A stretch of DNA of 58,901 bases from an uncultured Lentisphaerota bacterium (GTDB lineage: Bacteria > Verrucomicrobiota > Lentisphaeria > Victivallales > UBA1829): contig ONQZ01000006.1 in assembly GCA_900320095.1 (NCBI GenBank), positions 1 to 58,901 of the forward strand. Reading direction: 5' to 3'. Below the pieces are notes generated by a model, which did no database searches, had not been told where the DNA came from, and saw only the letters and a program-made list of their open reading frames with translations. The position numbers were made by a program, and so were the translations under genes. Each line of letters opens with the position of its first letter. Positions within the stretch are counted from its first letter, which is position 1. Below are positions 50,884-58,901 of the stretch, piece by piece.

Positions 50884-53370
50884 TTATTTTTTCATAATCC
50901 TGATTTTCGTGATCTGCGGCGACGCTTTTCCGTTCGCGCCGGAGAACACGAGCTTCGCCGTGCCGTCGGCGGCGATGGCGTCCGAGGGGATCTGGATCGT
51001 CTTCCCGACGCTCTGTCCGCGCTCGGTGTTCACGTCTCCGGAGAATATCTCCTTCCCGCCGCACACGATCTTCAGCGCGGCGTTGCGCCCCGCCATCTCC
51101 ACGGTCAGCTCCAGCGGCTCGCCGGACGGCAGGTTCGACACGGTGTACTCGAACGACGTCCCGGCAGGCGCGAAACGGAACCTGCGGCCGTCCATTCCGG
51201 CGCGCGCCTGGGTGTTGCCGGTCACGACCTTGTGGTCGATCTCGGACTGCTGGTAGCCGGGCGTGATCTCGTCGACGAGGCGGCGGCTGTTGCCCATTTC
51301 GAGGCGGACGCGGCTGATGACGTCGGATCCCTCGGCGTCCCATTGCGCCTTGCTGAACCGGTTGAAATACACGGCATAATGTTCGTCCATGATGTCCATG
51401 AGCGGACGGAATTCGAGGTCCTTCGGGAAGATCAGGCCGTTGGATTTGAAACGCGCGAAGCCGTCGGCGGGCGTCAGCTTCGACAGCAGTTCCTGCGCGT
51501 TCTCCGCCACCATCACGGGCGGCGTCTCGTAGCTCTGGCCGTCGTTGCGCCACGCGCGTGCTCCGGGATTCGACGGATCGGGCGGCACGATGCCCGCGAG
51601 CACGAAGGGACCGTACATGAGACACAGCGGATCGCCGGGCTTGTCGGTCATCGGCACGGCGCGCAGACTGAAATCGAACCCGATGCTCACGGTGTCCTCA
51701 TTCTTCCACTTGCGGTTGATCGCGATGTAGCCGTCCTTGCCCGCCTCGGCGGAAACGGGCTCGCCGTTCACTTTCAGCGTCATATTCGGGCTCCAGTACG
51801 GCTTGCGGATCTTCAGCGTGAACTCAGAGTCGTAGCTGTCGGAACCGAAGAACGTCACCGTCACGTCCTTCGAGTACGGGAAACCGCCGGAGATCGAAAA
51901 ACTCTTAAAAGGCGTTATGTCGACATCGATATACTCTCCCTCCGGCAGGGGATAAACCCCGGTCACGGTCATCCACTGGATGGCGTCAAGCATGACGTCC
52001 GCGTCCCAGAACTGGTTCAGGTACACCTCGCCCCTCCTTCCGGCGACCATCAGTTCGCCGTAGCGCCCGGGGTTCTCCAATCCGGTCCCGACGCAGCACG
52101 TCCAGACGTGTTCGCTGGTGGAGAAATTCTTCACGGCGACGGACGCGAGCGGCTGGAAGTAGCAGTACGCGCCCTCGCGGTCGGGACGGATCACAGACGC
52201 CACATGGTTCAGCGTGGCGCGTTCGGCGAAATCCATGACGGATGCTTTCGGCTCCCACTCGAAGACGAGGCGGGCGAGCTTCAGCATGTTGTAGCAGTTG
52301 CAGGATTCCGTGGTGTGGCTGGACAGGTGCTTCGCGTCGTCGCCGACCGGGAAGAAATACTCGCCGTCGCCGTGTCCGCCGGTGGCGTAGCTCCGGTGGT
52401 TCGCCACGCGGTCGAAGAAGAACTCGGCGATGTCCCGGTATTTCCTGTCGCCGGTGAGCTCGTAGATGCGGCCCATGCCGGTCATTTCCGGGATCATGGT
52501 GTTGCCGTGGCGCCCGGTCAGGATATCCTGTTTGCGGCTCAGCGGCTCCATGAGCGCCTCGTGGTAGAAATACTTCTGCGCGCATTCGAGGAACAGTTTG
52601 TCACCCGACATGGCCGTGAGGTCGGCGAGCACCTCGTCCATGCCGCCGAACTCGCAGGAGAGCATTTTCTGGGTGTTTTCCGGCGTGAGCGGGGAGACCA
52701 CGGAGACCACGAAATTGCCGAGCTTGAACAGCGCCATGCGCGCCTTCTGTCTTACCGACCTTGCTTCATGAGCACGCAAAAGGCTGATGTCGCGAAGTCC
52801 CGCCATGAGTTTGTGCAGGGAATAGAACGGCGACCAGATGCCGTTCAGCTTGAACGGCTGCGCATCGACTTTGTTCTCGCGGAGCTGCGTGAACGTCTTT
52901 TTCGGGACGGGGAACGCGTAGCCGTCCGGGTCCGCCTCCTGCATCTTCGCGATCTCGTCCACGACGTATTCCATCTGCTTCAGCGCCTGCGGGTCCTTCG
53001 TGAGCTCGTACACATACGCCAGCGCGGAGAGGTAATGCCCCATGGCGTGCCCGGAGAGCTCGCCGTCCTCCCAGCCGTCGTATCGGTCCGCCTTCTTCGG
53101 CAGCCCCGCCTGAATGCGGAACGGTTCCAGCAGGCGGTCCGGCTTGATCGTGTACGCGATATAGTGGTTGTTGAGCTTCTGGCGTTCGGCGAGCGGGCCG
53201 CCCGTGAGATTCACGTATCCGGCAGGGATGCACGCGACGGTTTTCTTTTCCTCTCCGAAACGGTCTTTCGATCCCGGATACGGGAAGGAAGAGTCCGATA
53301 TCTCGGCGGCTTCACAGACGATCCCGGCGCAGCAGAGCGCGGCGGACAAGACGAGACTGGATTTTTTCAT
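50884..53370 (-). CDS. Secreted GH127 family glycoside hydrolase (beta-L-arabinofuranosidase-like)
   Basis: This 828-residue protein has a signal peptide (LVLSAALCCAGIVCEAAE). An (alpha/alpha)6 barrel follows: LSGHAMGHYLSALAYVYELT, HGNTMIPEMTGMGRIYELTG and YATGGHGDGEYF. The zinc/cysteine catalytic site of GH127 is recognisable as Glu355 and Cys357 in TESCNCYN, and Cys425-Cys426 in WTCCVGTG. A C-terminal beta region follows (AAGTSFEYTVSNLPSGEPLE). Members cleave beta-L-arabinofuranose from plant glycans; the exact substrate is inferred from family. ATG 53370 with GAGG upstream is chosen; the frame is open 222 bases further, across the promoter. Confidence 0.88.
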   Translation of the reverse strand: MKKSSLVLSAALCCAGIVCEAAEISDSSFPYPGSKDRFGEEKKTVACIPAGYVNLTGGPLAERQKLNNHYIAYTIKPDRLLEPFRIQAGLPKKADRYDGWEDGELSGHAMGHYLSALAYVYELTKDPQALKQMEYVVDEIAKMQEADPDGYAFPVPKKTFTQLRENKVDAQPFKLNGIWSPFYSLHKLMAGLRDISLLRAHEARSVRQKARMALFKLGNFVVSVVSPLTPENTQKMLSCEFGGMDEVLADLTAMSGDKLFLECAQKYFYHEALMEPLSRKQDILTGRHGNTMIPEMTGMGRIYELTGDRKYRDIAEFFFDRVANHRSYATGGHGDGEYFFPVGDDAKHLSSHTTESCNCYNMLKLARLVFEWEPKASVMDFAERATLNHVASVIRPDREGAYCYFQPLASVAVKNFSTSEHVWTCCVGTGLENPGRYGELMVAGRRGEVYLNQFWDADVMLDAIQWMTVTGVYPLPEGEYIDVDITPFKSFSISGGFPYSKDVTVTFFGSDSYDSEFTLKIRKPYWSPNMTLKVNGEPVSAEAGKDGYIAINRKWKNEDTVSIGFDFSLRAVPMTDKPGDPLCLMYGPFVLAGIVPPDPSNPGARAWRNDGQSYETPPVMVAENAQELLSKLTPADGFARFKSNGLIFPKDLEFRPLMDIMDEHYAVYFNRFSKAQWDAEGSDVISRVRLEMGNSRRLVDEITPGYQQSEIDHKVVTGNTQARAGMDGRRFRFAPAGTSFEYTVSNLPSGEPLELTVEMAGRNAALKIVCGGKEIFSGDVNTERGQSVGKTIQIPSDAIAADGTAKLVFSGANGKASPQITKIRIMKK

Positions 53371-53421
53371 GCGGCGACCTCGGTGTTGCGAAAATGACAT
53401 GTATGAACGGAAACACGCGAT

Positions 53422-53450
53422 ACTATAGCGCATGAAACACCCGAATGCAA
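53422..53450 (-). promoter_or_regulatory. Promoter of the GH127 gene
   Basis: On the minus strand TTGCAT (53450-53445), 17 bases, TATAGT (53427-53422), 51 bases before the ATG. Confidence 0.75.
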
Positions 53451-53551
53451 GACCCGTGCGGCGGTTTTCCCGTTTTTTCTTCCCGGTCCGCGCGGCCGCC
53501 GCCGGAAAAAGAAAAAAGGAAGTTTTTTGGGGAGAGGCCGTTGGAACATAT

Positions 53552-53580
53552 TTGCATTTTCCGTTGTCTAATGCTATAAT
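53552..53580 (+). promoter_or_regulatory. Promoter of the thioredoxin/SurA-like gene
   Basis: TTGCAT (53552-53557), 17 bases, perfect TATAAT (53575-53580), 47 bases before the ATG. It is the clearest promoter in the window. Confidence 0.85.
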
Positions 53581-53627
53581 ATTAAGATTCATTCTTTTTT
53601 GAAAACAACCACGATGGAGGATATTCC

Positions 53628-55187
53628 ATGAAGCATTTCGAACTGATACTCGCCGCCGCGCTCTGTGGATCGGTCTGCGTCGGATACACAGTGAACGCCG
53701 CCGATGCCAAGGCCGCCAAGGAAGAGAAGAAAGCCGAAAAGAAGGCGGAGATCACCTGGCTGACCGACCTCGCCGCCGCGAAGAAGCAGGCCGCCGAAGA
53801 AAAGAAGCCGATCCTGATGTTTTTCACCGGGTCCGACTGGTGCGGCTGGTGCATCAAACTCCACGAGGACGTCCTCGACAAGAAGGAATTCCAGGATTTC
53901 GCGAAGGAAAACGTGATCCTGCTCGAACTCGATTTCCCGAACTCCAAGCCGCAGTCCGACGCGCTGAAGAAGCAGAACAAGGCTCTCGGCGAGAAGTTCG
54001 ATGTCAACGGCTATCCGACGATGGTCCTGGTCGCCTCTGACGGCGAGAAGGAGATCACCCGTTCGGTCGGCTATGACAAGGAGCTCGTGAGCAAACTTCA
54101 GAAAGCGGTGAAAAAGGCCGCCGCCAGCGCAAAAAAAAAATCAGGGGAAGATCCCGAAACTGAACAAGCCGGTGCGGCAGGTGAAAAGCCCGCTTGGCTG
54201 ACCGATTTTGACGCGGCGAAGAAACAGGCCGCCGCCGACAAGAAGCCGATCCTGATGTTCTTCACCGGGTCCGATTGGTGCATCTGGTGCCAGCGGCTCC
54301 ATGAGGGCGTACTCGACAAGCCAGAGTTCGCTGAGTTCTCCAAGAAGCTCGTACTGGTCGAACTCGATTTCCCGCAGGAGAAGGAACTTCCCGCCGAACT
54401 CAAGAAGCAGAACGCCGAACTCGCCGAGAAATTCAAGGTCGACGGCTATCCCTGCACGGTCGTGCTCGCCGCCGACGGCGAGACCGTGATGGGCAGGCTC
54501 TCCGGCTACTCCCCCGAATACATCGACAAGATCCAGGACATCCTTGACGGAAAAGGCAAGCCCGTCACGATGGAGGAGCTCAAAAAGCAGTTCGACTATC
54601 TGCCCGACATGCTCGTGGATTACGAAGACCTGAAGCTGACGAAGGAAGAACTCCTTCAGGAGATCTTCGAACAGGAACCGACCGCCAGTGACTGCGCGCG
54701 CATCACGAAAGAATCCATCGGCGAGATGATCCAGGCGAACCTCGACAACGCGATCCTGCTCTACCTCGCGCAGAAGGCCGGATTCGTCCCGTCCGCGCAA
54801 CTCGTGAAAGAGTCCGTGATGAAGGAGTTCGAGGAAATGCCCGCCGACCAGCGGAAGACGCTGGAAGACGCGCTGAAGGCGCAGGGCGCGTCGCTGGAAG
54901 ACCAGATCGCGAAGGTCGCCGAGATCGAAGCCATCCAGAAGCAGACCGCCATGCAGCTCTTCGTGAACAAGCACGCGGAAGACGCCGCGAAGAAGGAGAT
55001 CGACGAGGACGCGCTGAAGGACCATTACGAAGCCAACCGCTCGCAGTACCCCGGCATCTACGACGCCGAAAAGGCGAAGATCATGGACGACCTCGTGAAG
55101 GCAAAAGCCCCGTCCAAGGCAAACGAACTTGACAAGGAGATCGCGAACATCCGCAAGACCGTCAAATACTGGAAACCGGAAGACTGA
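53628..55187 (+). CDS. Exported protein with two thioredoxin domains and a SurA/PpiC-type chaperone domain
   Basis: This 519-residue protein has a signal peptide (residues 1-25), then thioredoxin-like domain 1 with WCGWC at 71-75 and cis-Pro in NGYP. Domain 2 has WCIWC at 217-221 and DGYP. Residues 335-519 are helical and align by eye with the chaperone part of the next gene's product: QKAGFVPSAQLVKE against EKAGFKPSAEFVAKE, and EMPADQRKTLEDALKAQG against ELPKEEQEEIEEALKDRG. There is no parvulin domain. It probably folds or reduces exported proteins in the periplasm. The two Trx segments are nearly identical in DNA around the active site. GGAGG precedes the ATG. Confidence 0.85.
   Translation: MKHFELILAAALCGSVCVGYTVNAADAKAAKEEKKAEKKAEITWLTDLAAAKKQAAEEKKPILMFFTGSDWCGWCIKLHEDVLDKKEFQDFAKENVILLELDFPNSKPQSDALKKQNKALGEKFDVNGYPTMVLVASDGEKEITRSVGYDKELVSKLQKAVKKAAASAKKKSGEDPETEQAGAAGEKPAWLTDFDAAKKQAAADKKPILMFFTGSDWCIWCQRLHEGVLDKPEFAEFSKKLVLVELDFPQEKELPAELKKQNAELAEKFKVDGYPCTVVLAADGETVMGRLSGYSPEYIDKIQDILDGKGKPVTMEELKKQFDYLPDMLVDYEDLKLTKEELLQEIFEQEPTASDCARITKESIGEMIQANLDNAILLYLAQKAGFVPSAQLVKESVMKEFEEMPADQRKTLEDALKAQGASLEDQIAKVAEIEAIQKQTAMQLFVNKHAEDAAKKEIDEDALKDHYEANRSQYPGIYDAEKAKIMDDLVKAKAPSKANELDKEIANIRKTVKYWKPED
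54131..54140 (+). repeat. Ten-A homopolymer inside the coding region, between the two thioredoxin domains
   Basis: Ten A encode Lys-Lys-Lys in a GC-rich gene. Loss of one A leads to a stop about 20 codons later; gain of one A leads to a stop after about seven. Either would leave only the first thioredoxin domain. Confidence 0.8.
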
Positions 55188-55402
55188 CCGCCGCATCCGC
55201 CGTCCCGCGTCCCGCCGGAATCGAAACTTTCCCGAAAAAAGTCGTGTTTCCGGTTTGAAAACGCGGGAATCGGTGCTAATGGTATATATCCGTTTTTGCG
55301 GAAGGGACCGCGGACGCCCCGTCCGGCGTGTTCCGGAAGCAGGACCCCGGCACAACATACAATCATACGATAACAAACAATAACACAGAACCAGGAGTGA
55401 AC

Positions 55403-56611
55403 ATGAACGTCATGAAATTCACCGGAAAAGCCGTCGCGCTCTGCTTCGCGGCAGGCATCACGGCCGCTGCGCTCAGCGCCTGCGGCGACAAGAAGACCGA
55501 AGAACCGGCGCAGAACGGCACGGAAAACCAGCCCCAAGTCCAGACGCAGGCCATGGAAATGCAGGATCTGGACATGAAGCCCGCCACCGAGGCCGAAATC
55601 CTCCAAGTCCTCGCATTCCTCCCCGATCCCGTCGCCACGGTCTACGGCGAACCCATCGCCAGAAAAGAGATCATCGACGAGCTCGTCTCGCAGGAAGTCC
55701 CCCTCGAAATCTACAAGCAGATCGGCGAGGGCAGTCTCCGCCAGGCCATGTCCAAGCAGATCGAAGACATGGTGAAGGACAAGATCATGCTGAAACAGGC
55801 CGAGAAGGCCGGATTCAAGCCCTCCGCCGAATTCGTCGCCAAGGAGATGAAGGAGGAATTCGCCGAGCTGCCGAAGGAAGAACAGGAAGAGATCGAAGAG
55901 GCCCTGAAGGACCGCGGCCTCTCCATCGAAGAGCACATGAAGCAGACCTCCGAGAATCCCGAGATCCAGAAGAAGGCAGCCCTCTCCAAGTTCGTCCACA
56001 CCGAGTTCCTCGACAAGGCAAAAAAGAACGTTTCCGACGAGGACATCAAGAAGTTCTATGACGAGCATATCGAAGACGTCACGAAGCCCGAAGGCGTGAC
56101 CGTCGCGCACATCCTCATCCAGCTCGACAAGGAAAAGGAAGCCACAGATGCCGATGCCGCCGACAAGGAAGCCAAGGCGAAGATCGACGCCATCTACGAC
56201 GAACTCCTCAAAGATCCCGCCAGCTTCGACAAGCTCGCGCAGGAAAAGAGCGACTGCCCCTCCGGAAAACGCGACAACGGCAAGCTCCCGGCCTTCGACA
56301 AAGACGGCATGCTGCTTGACGGCGGCGGAGCCATGGACCAGACGTTCGCGGACGCGGCGTTCGGCATCGAAAAGGCCGGACAGATCACGAAGCCCGTCAA
56401 GACCCAGTTCGGCTACCACATCATCAAGCTGATCGAAAAGACTCCGGAAGAAGTCACGCCGCTCGAAAAGGTCAAAGACAAGATCTCCGAGTACCTCGCC
56501 GCCGAAAAGGCTCAGGCCGACCTCAACAAGATGCTCGACGACGAGACCGCGAAGAACGCGAAGATCAACGATTTCGCGCCCGCGAAGGAAGCTCCCGCCG
56601 AAGCGAAGTAA
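55403..56611 (+). CDS. PpiC/PrsA-type peptidyl-prolyl isomerase lipoprotein
   Basis: This 402-residue protein has a lipoprotein signal with lipobox LSAC. A SurA-like N-terminal chaperone region follows (VYGEPIARKEIIDELVSQEV, then EKAGFKPSAEFVAKEMKEEF). A parvulin domain spans about residues 225-340 (VTVAHILIQLDKE, GKLPAFDKDG, ITKPVKTQFGYHIIKLIE). It would assist folding of exported proteins from the membrane surface. CCAGGAG precedes the ATG. It lies 215 bases after the thioredoxin/SurA-like gene; a possible separate promoter (TTGAAA at 55255) is weak. A strong terminator follows. Confidence 0.92.
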   Translation: MNVMKFTGKAVALCFAAGITAAALSACGDKKTEEPAQNGTENQPQVQTQAMEMQDLDMKPATEAEILQVLAFLPDPVATVYGEPIARKEIIDELVSQEVPLEIYKQIGEGSLRQAMSKQIEDMVKDKIMLKQAEKAGFKPSAEFVAKEMKEEFAELPKEEQEEIEEALKDRGLSIEEHMKQTSENPEIQKKAALSKFVHTEFLDKAKKNVSDEDIKKFYDEHIEDVTKPEGVTVAHILIQLDKEKEATDADAADKEAKAKIDAIYDELLKDPASFDKLAQEKSDCPSGKRDNGKLPAFDKDGMLLDGGGAMDQTFADAAFGIEKAGQITKPVKTQFGYHIIKLIEKTPEEVTPLEKVKDKISEYLAAEKAQADLNKMLDDETAKNAKINDFAPAKEAPAEAK

Positions 56612-56639
56612 GATTCAGTTCGAGCGCAGAAGCATTCAT

Positions 56640-56673
56640 CGGGACATCCGGCTCATCCGGGTGTCCCGTTTTT
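56640..56673 (+). terminator. Rho-independent terminator after the PpiC gene
   Basis: CGGGACATCCGG (56640-56651) pairs over 12 positions (one T-G) with CCGGGTGTCCCG (56657-56668), then five T. Confidence 0.9.
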
Positions 56674-56691
56674 CGTGCCGGAATACAAGTC

Positions 56692-56735
56692 TTTTTCCGT
56701 GCGCGAGCGTCAGTCGCGCACTACTTCAGTGGAGG
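56692..56735 (-). repeat. Intergenic palindromic repeat, copy C
   Basis: Read on the minus strand it begins CCTCCACTG and contains AGTGCGCGACTGACGCTCG, then GCGCAC and an A-run, closely matching copy A. It includes the last codons and the TAG stop of the transglutaminase-domain gene. Confidence 0.6.
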
Positions 56736-58901
56736 ACTTGTTTTCCGGCGGACAGCGCGGACGGCATGCTCGAAGGCTTCGACCTCTTCGGGGAGCGGGA
56801 TGCGTCCGGAATAGCGGATGCGTTCGTAGAGCGCGACGCACTCGTTCAGGGCGGGATCGCCGATCTTCGCCGCCCACGCACCGTAGGTCTGCCACGGTTC
56901 GCGCTGGACGCCCGTCTTCCGCCAGACGGCGAGCTGGAGCGACCGCATCATGCGCGCAAGACGGCGCATCTGCCACGTCAGCGCATAGCGCTTGCGGCGG
57001 CGGTTCCGCAGATACATCACGCCCGCGGCCGCGAGCGACAACGGCACGATCAGGGCGAACGCGAAGCGGACCGGATGGTCACGGAACTGGTAAAGCGTCC
57101 AGCCGTATGCCACATCCCACGCCTGGACGATCGACTTGGCAAGGTAGCCGCGCCGGAACCAGTAGACCATGTTTTCATACCGGAACGCGATGAGGTCCCG
57201 GAAGCCGCGCGCCCACGAATCCTCCTCGAAGCCGGCGAGGATGTCGTCGATCTCCGTGCCGGGCGGCGTCGCCTCCACGAGCACCCATTTCCGTTCGTCG
57301 TCCAGCCACGCCTCCGCCCACGCGTGCAGGTCGAAGTTCGTGGCGTAGTAGTAGCCCGCCCGGTTGTAGCGCGTGCAGACCACGCCCGCCACGTACCGGG
57401 TCGGCACGCCGTACAGGCGCAGGAGCAGCGCCGCCGAGGTCGCGAAAAGCTCGCAGTGCCCCGTCCGGCGGTAGAACAGGAACCGCATGAGCGGGCTGTA
57501 GTATTCGCCGCGCGAGGGGACGTAATCGTCCCGTTTCAGCGAATACGTGAAGTTGTTGGAGAAGAACCGCACGACGGCCTCGATGCGCTTCGCGGGCGGC
57601 AGGTCGCCCGGATTTTCACCGTTGAATATTTCGTCCGTGAGCACAGCGAGCTGGTCCGTCAGCAGGGGCGGCAGCCGCAGGTATTCCCGCCTCGCGTCCT
57701 GGTCCGGCGCCATGTCTTCGGCAAGCGGCTCCTGGTACGCGGCGGCGGGATCCGGCCTGTTGACGGTCGCGATCACGCCGGTGGTCGGGACCCAGTTTTC
57801 GGCGATCAGGGCGCCGTCGCGCGTGATGGCGGCGGATTTGGCGTCGATCGTGACCGAGGTGGCGTTCGCGGGCAGCGGCGTCACGGCGTTGCGGAAATCG
57901 GACGCGAACCGGAATTCGAGGCGTTCAGTGTCGGTGTCGCCGGTGTTCTGAAGCAGGAACGTCAGCACCGTGAGGTTGCGGTCCTCCTCGCGCGTGATTT
58001 CCACGACGTCGACCGGATCCTTCTCGTCCGCCACCCACACGCCGCCGTAGCTCCCGTTGAACCCGCGGTAGACGTTGCCGCGCAGATAGCCCGGCGCGGA
58101 CGACGCGACCGCGCGCATGACCACGCGGACGGGCGTATCCAGTTCGAACTGAGGCGACCGGATCGCGACCTCGCCGGGGAACGCGTTGCCCTGGCCGGGC
58201 GGAGGCGGCTGGAAGATCTGCTGGAGGTGCGACCGCCAGTCGCGGAACGTGTCCTCCATGGAGCTGAAGGACAGGACCGCCGCCGCATAGACCGCGGGGA
58301 TGACCAGAAGGACCGTCAGCGGCCAGATGACGTAGGAGACCGACCTCACGCGGTTCACGGAATCGTACCGGACATCCGCGGTCAGGAGCATCAGCGCGCC
58401 GACGCACTGCATCATGGCGCATACCTGATACGTCCGGCGGTAGTCCCGGAGGAGAGCCGTGGTCCCGACGAAGTTGATATTTTCGAGTTTGGCGGTGTTG
58501 TAGACGTCGCCGCACGCCAGAGTCGACAGCAGCACGATCAGCAGCCGCATGAACCAGCACGAAATCGCCGAGGCGTACAGCAGGAACGGCAGGAACTGGT
58601 GCGACCGCATCAGGTAGTCGGAAAAGGTCAGGCGGTTGTCCGGTATCTTCACGAACAGGCCGGGCACGACCGCCAGGATGCCCGCCGCGAGCAGCGAGTA
58701 GATGACCGGGCGGTCCCGCAGGCGGAAACTGCGGTCCTGGAAGATCGGGAAAATGACCATCAGCGCCGTCAGGATCAGGATGTGCGGCAGGTCGTATTTC
58801 AGCGACAGCAGAAAGGCGGGCGGCAGGATCAGCAGGGCGCGCGTGAGGATGCCGAACTGGCGGCGCACCGGCGGGTCGTATTCGAAGAAGGATTTCGTCT
58901 T
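56721..58901 (-). CDS. Transglutaminase-domain membrane protein, TgpA-like (5' end outside window)
   Basis: The visible part has N-terminal membrane helices (LLILPPAFLLSLKYDLPHIL, FLLYASAISCWFMRLLIVLL). A beta-rich extracytoplasmic region follows. A transglutaminase-like core has Cys in RTGHCELFATSAALLL, His in FDLHAWAEAWLDD and an acidic VEATPPG, where Glu replaces the common Asp. A further helix (FAFALIVPLSLAAAGVMYL) and a basic C-terminus end it. In bacteria such TgpA-like proteins often sit beside MoxR ATPase and DUF58 genes, which may lie just outside. The frame runs open to the window edge; a GTG at 58868 lacks a ribosome site, so I treat the gene as 5'-partial. Confidence 0.85.
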   Translation of the reverse strand, partial: KTKSFFEYDPPVRRQFGILTRALLILPPAFLLSLKYDLPHILILTALMVIFPIFQDRSFRLRDRPVIYSLLAAGILAVVPGLFVKIPDNRLTFSDYLMRSHQFLPFLLYASAISCWFMRLLIVLLSTLACGDVYNTAKLENINFVGTTALLRDYRRTYQVCAMMQCVGALMLLTADVRYDSVNRVRSVSYVIWPLTVLLVIPAVYAAAVLSFSSMEDTFRDWRSHLQQIFQPPPPGQGNAFPGEVAIRSPQFELDTPVRVVMRAVASSAPGYLRGNVYRGFNGSYGGVWVADEKDPVDVVEITREEDRNLTVLTFLLQNTGDTDTERLEFRFASDFRNAVTPLPANATSVTIDAKSAAITRDGALIAENWVPTTGVIATVNRPDPAAAYQEPLAEDMAPDQDARREYLRLPPLLTDQLAVLTDEIFNGENPGDLPPAKRIEAVVRFFSNNFTYSLKRDDYVPSRGEYYSPLMRFLFYRRTGHCELFATSAALLLRLYGVPTRYVAGVVCTRYNRAGYYYATNFDLHAWAEAWLDDERKWVLVEATPPGTEIDDILAGFEEDSWARGFRDLIAFRYENMVYWFRRGYLAKSIVQAWDVAYGWTLYQFRDHPVRFAFALIVPLSLAAAGVMYLRNRRRKRYALTWQMRRLARMMRSLQLAVWRKTGVQREPWQTYGAWAAKIGDPALNECVALYERIRYSGRIPLPEEVEAFEHAVRAVRRKTSPPLK

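Noticed and set aside
58836..58868. GTG at 58868 as the true start of the transglutaminase-domain gene
   Set aside because: There is no ribosome site before it, and the frame continues open to the window edge with plausible protein sequence.

Overview
The window looks like a chromosomal stretch of a GC-rich Gram-negative bacterium. Evidence for an LPS-bearing outer membrane is the Kdo cluster kdsB-kdsA-kdsC followed by Lpt transport genes. The best fit is an anaerobe of the Lentisphaerota/Verrucomicrobiota (PVC) group, possibly gut-associated: Rnf complex, phosphotransacetylase, several secreted glycoside hydrolases (GH35, GH31, GH127), a PlsY-GpsA fusion and many secreted proteins of unknown family. 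This placement is inference from gene content; no rRNA is present.

Layout. 1-2.5 kb (minus): a secreted DUF3237-like protein with a Gly/Met/Pro-rich tail (cut by the window edge), a small six-repeat protein, and pta. 2.7-13.1 kb (plus): tRNA-Leu(GAG), a DUF1015 protein, then kdsB-kdsA-kdsC, a large LptC/LptA-like protein, lptA, lptB, a VOC protein and two unknown envelope proteins. 13.1-16.7 kb (minus): flotillin, rnc, iron alcohol dehydrogenase. 16.9-24.8 kb (plus): cyclophilin, rnfABCDGE and a DinG-type helicase. 25-27.7 kb: secreted GH35, and convergent rsmD. 28-34.3 kb (plus): a stand-alone RAM-domain protein, a coiled-coil membrane protein with two very small membrane/lipoprotein genes, aroE, rpmF-plsX and three overlapping genes for secreted/membrane proteins. 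34.5-37.2 kb: secreted GH31 with a PA14-like insert. 37.3-39.1 kb (minus): plsY-gpsA fusion. 39.2-42.8 kb (plus): M24 peptidase and three related membrane-protein genes. 42.8-50.7 kb (minus): PP2C phosphatase, then a probable operon zinc-ribbon protein-pyrE-secA-Sel1-trmL-flippase-like protein. 50.9-53.4 kb (minus): GH127. 53.6-56.6 kb (plus): a double-thioredoxin/SurA-like protein and a PpiC lipoprotein. 56.7 kb to the end (minus): a transglutaminase-domain membrane protein, cut at its 5' end.

How the genes work together. Kdo synthesis and Lpt genes supply and export LPS. PlsX and PlsY-GpsA make lysophosphatidic acid. SecA, PpiC, the thioredoxin/SurA-like protein and flotillin serve envelope biogenesis. 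Rnf and Pta fit anaerobic energy conservation. Promoters recur as TTGCAT or TTGAAA, 16-17 bases, then TATATT/TATAAT.

The most novel-looking items are the double-thioredoxin/SurA_N fusion with a ten-A tract between its thioredoxin domains, the LptC-LptA-LptA-LptA protein, the PlsY-GpsA fusion, a stem-loop in the rnc leader, a three-copy intergenic palindromic repeat, and the NGNCNG repeat protein. I saw no phage, insertion sequence, CRISPR array or defence system.
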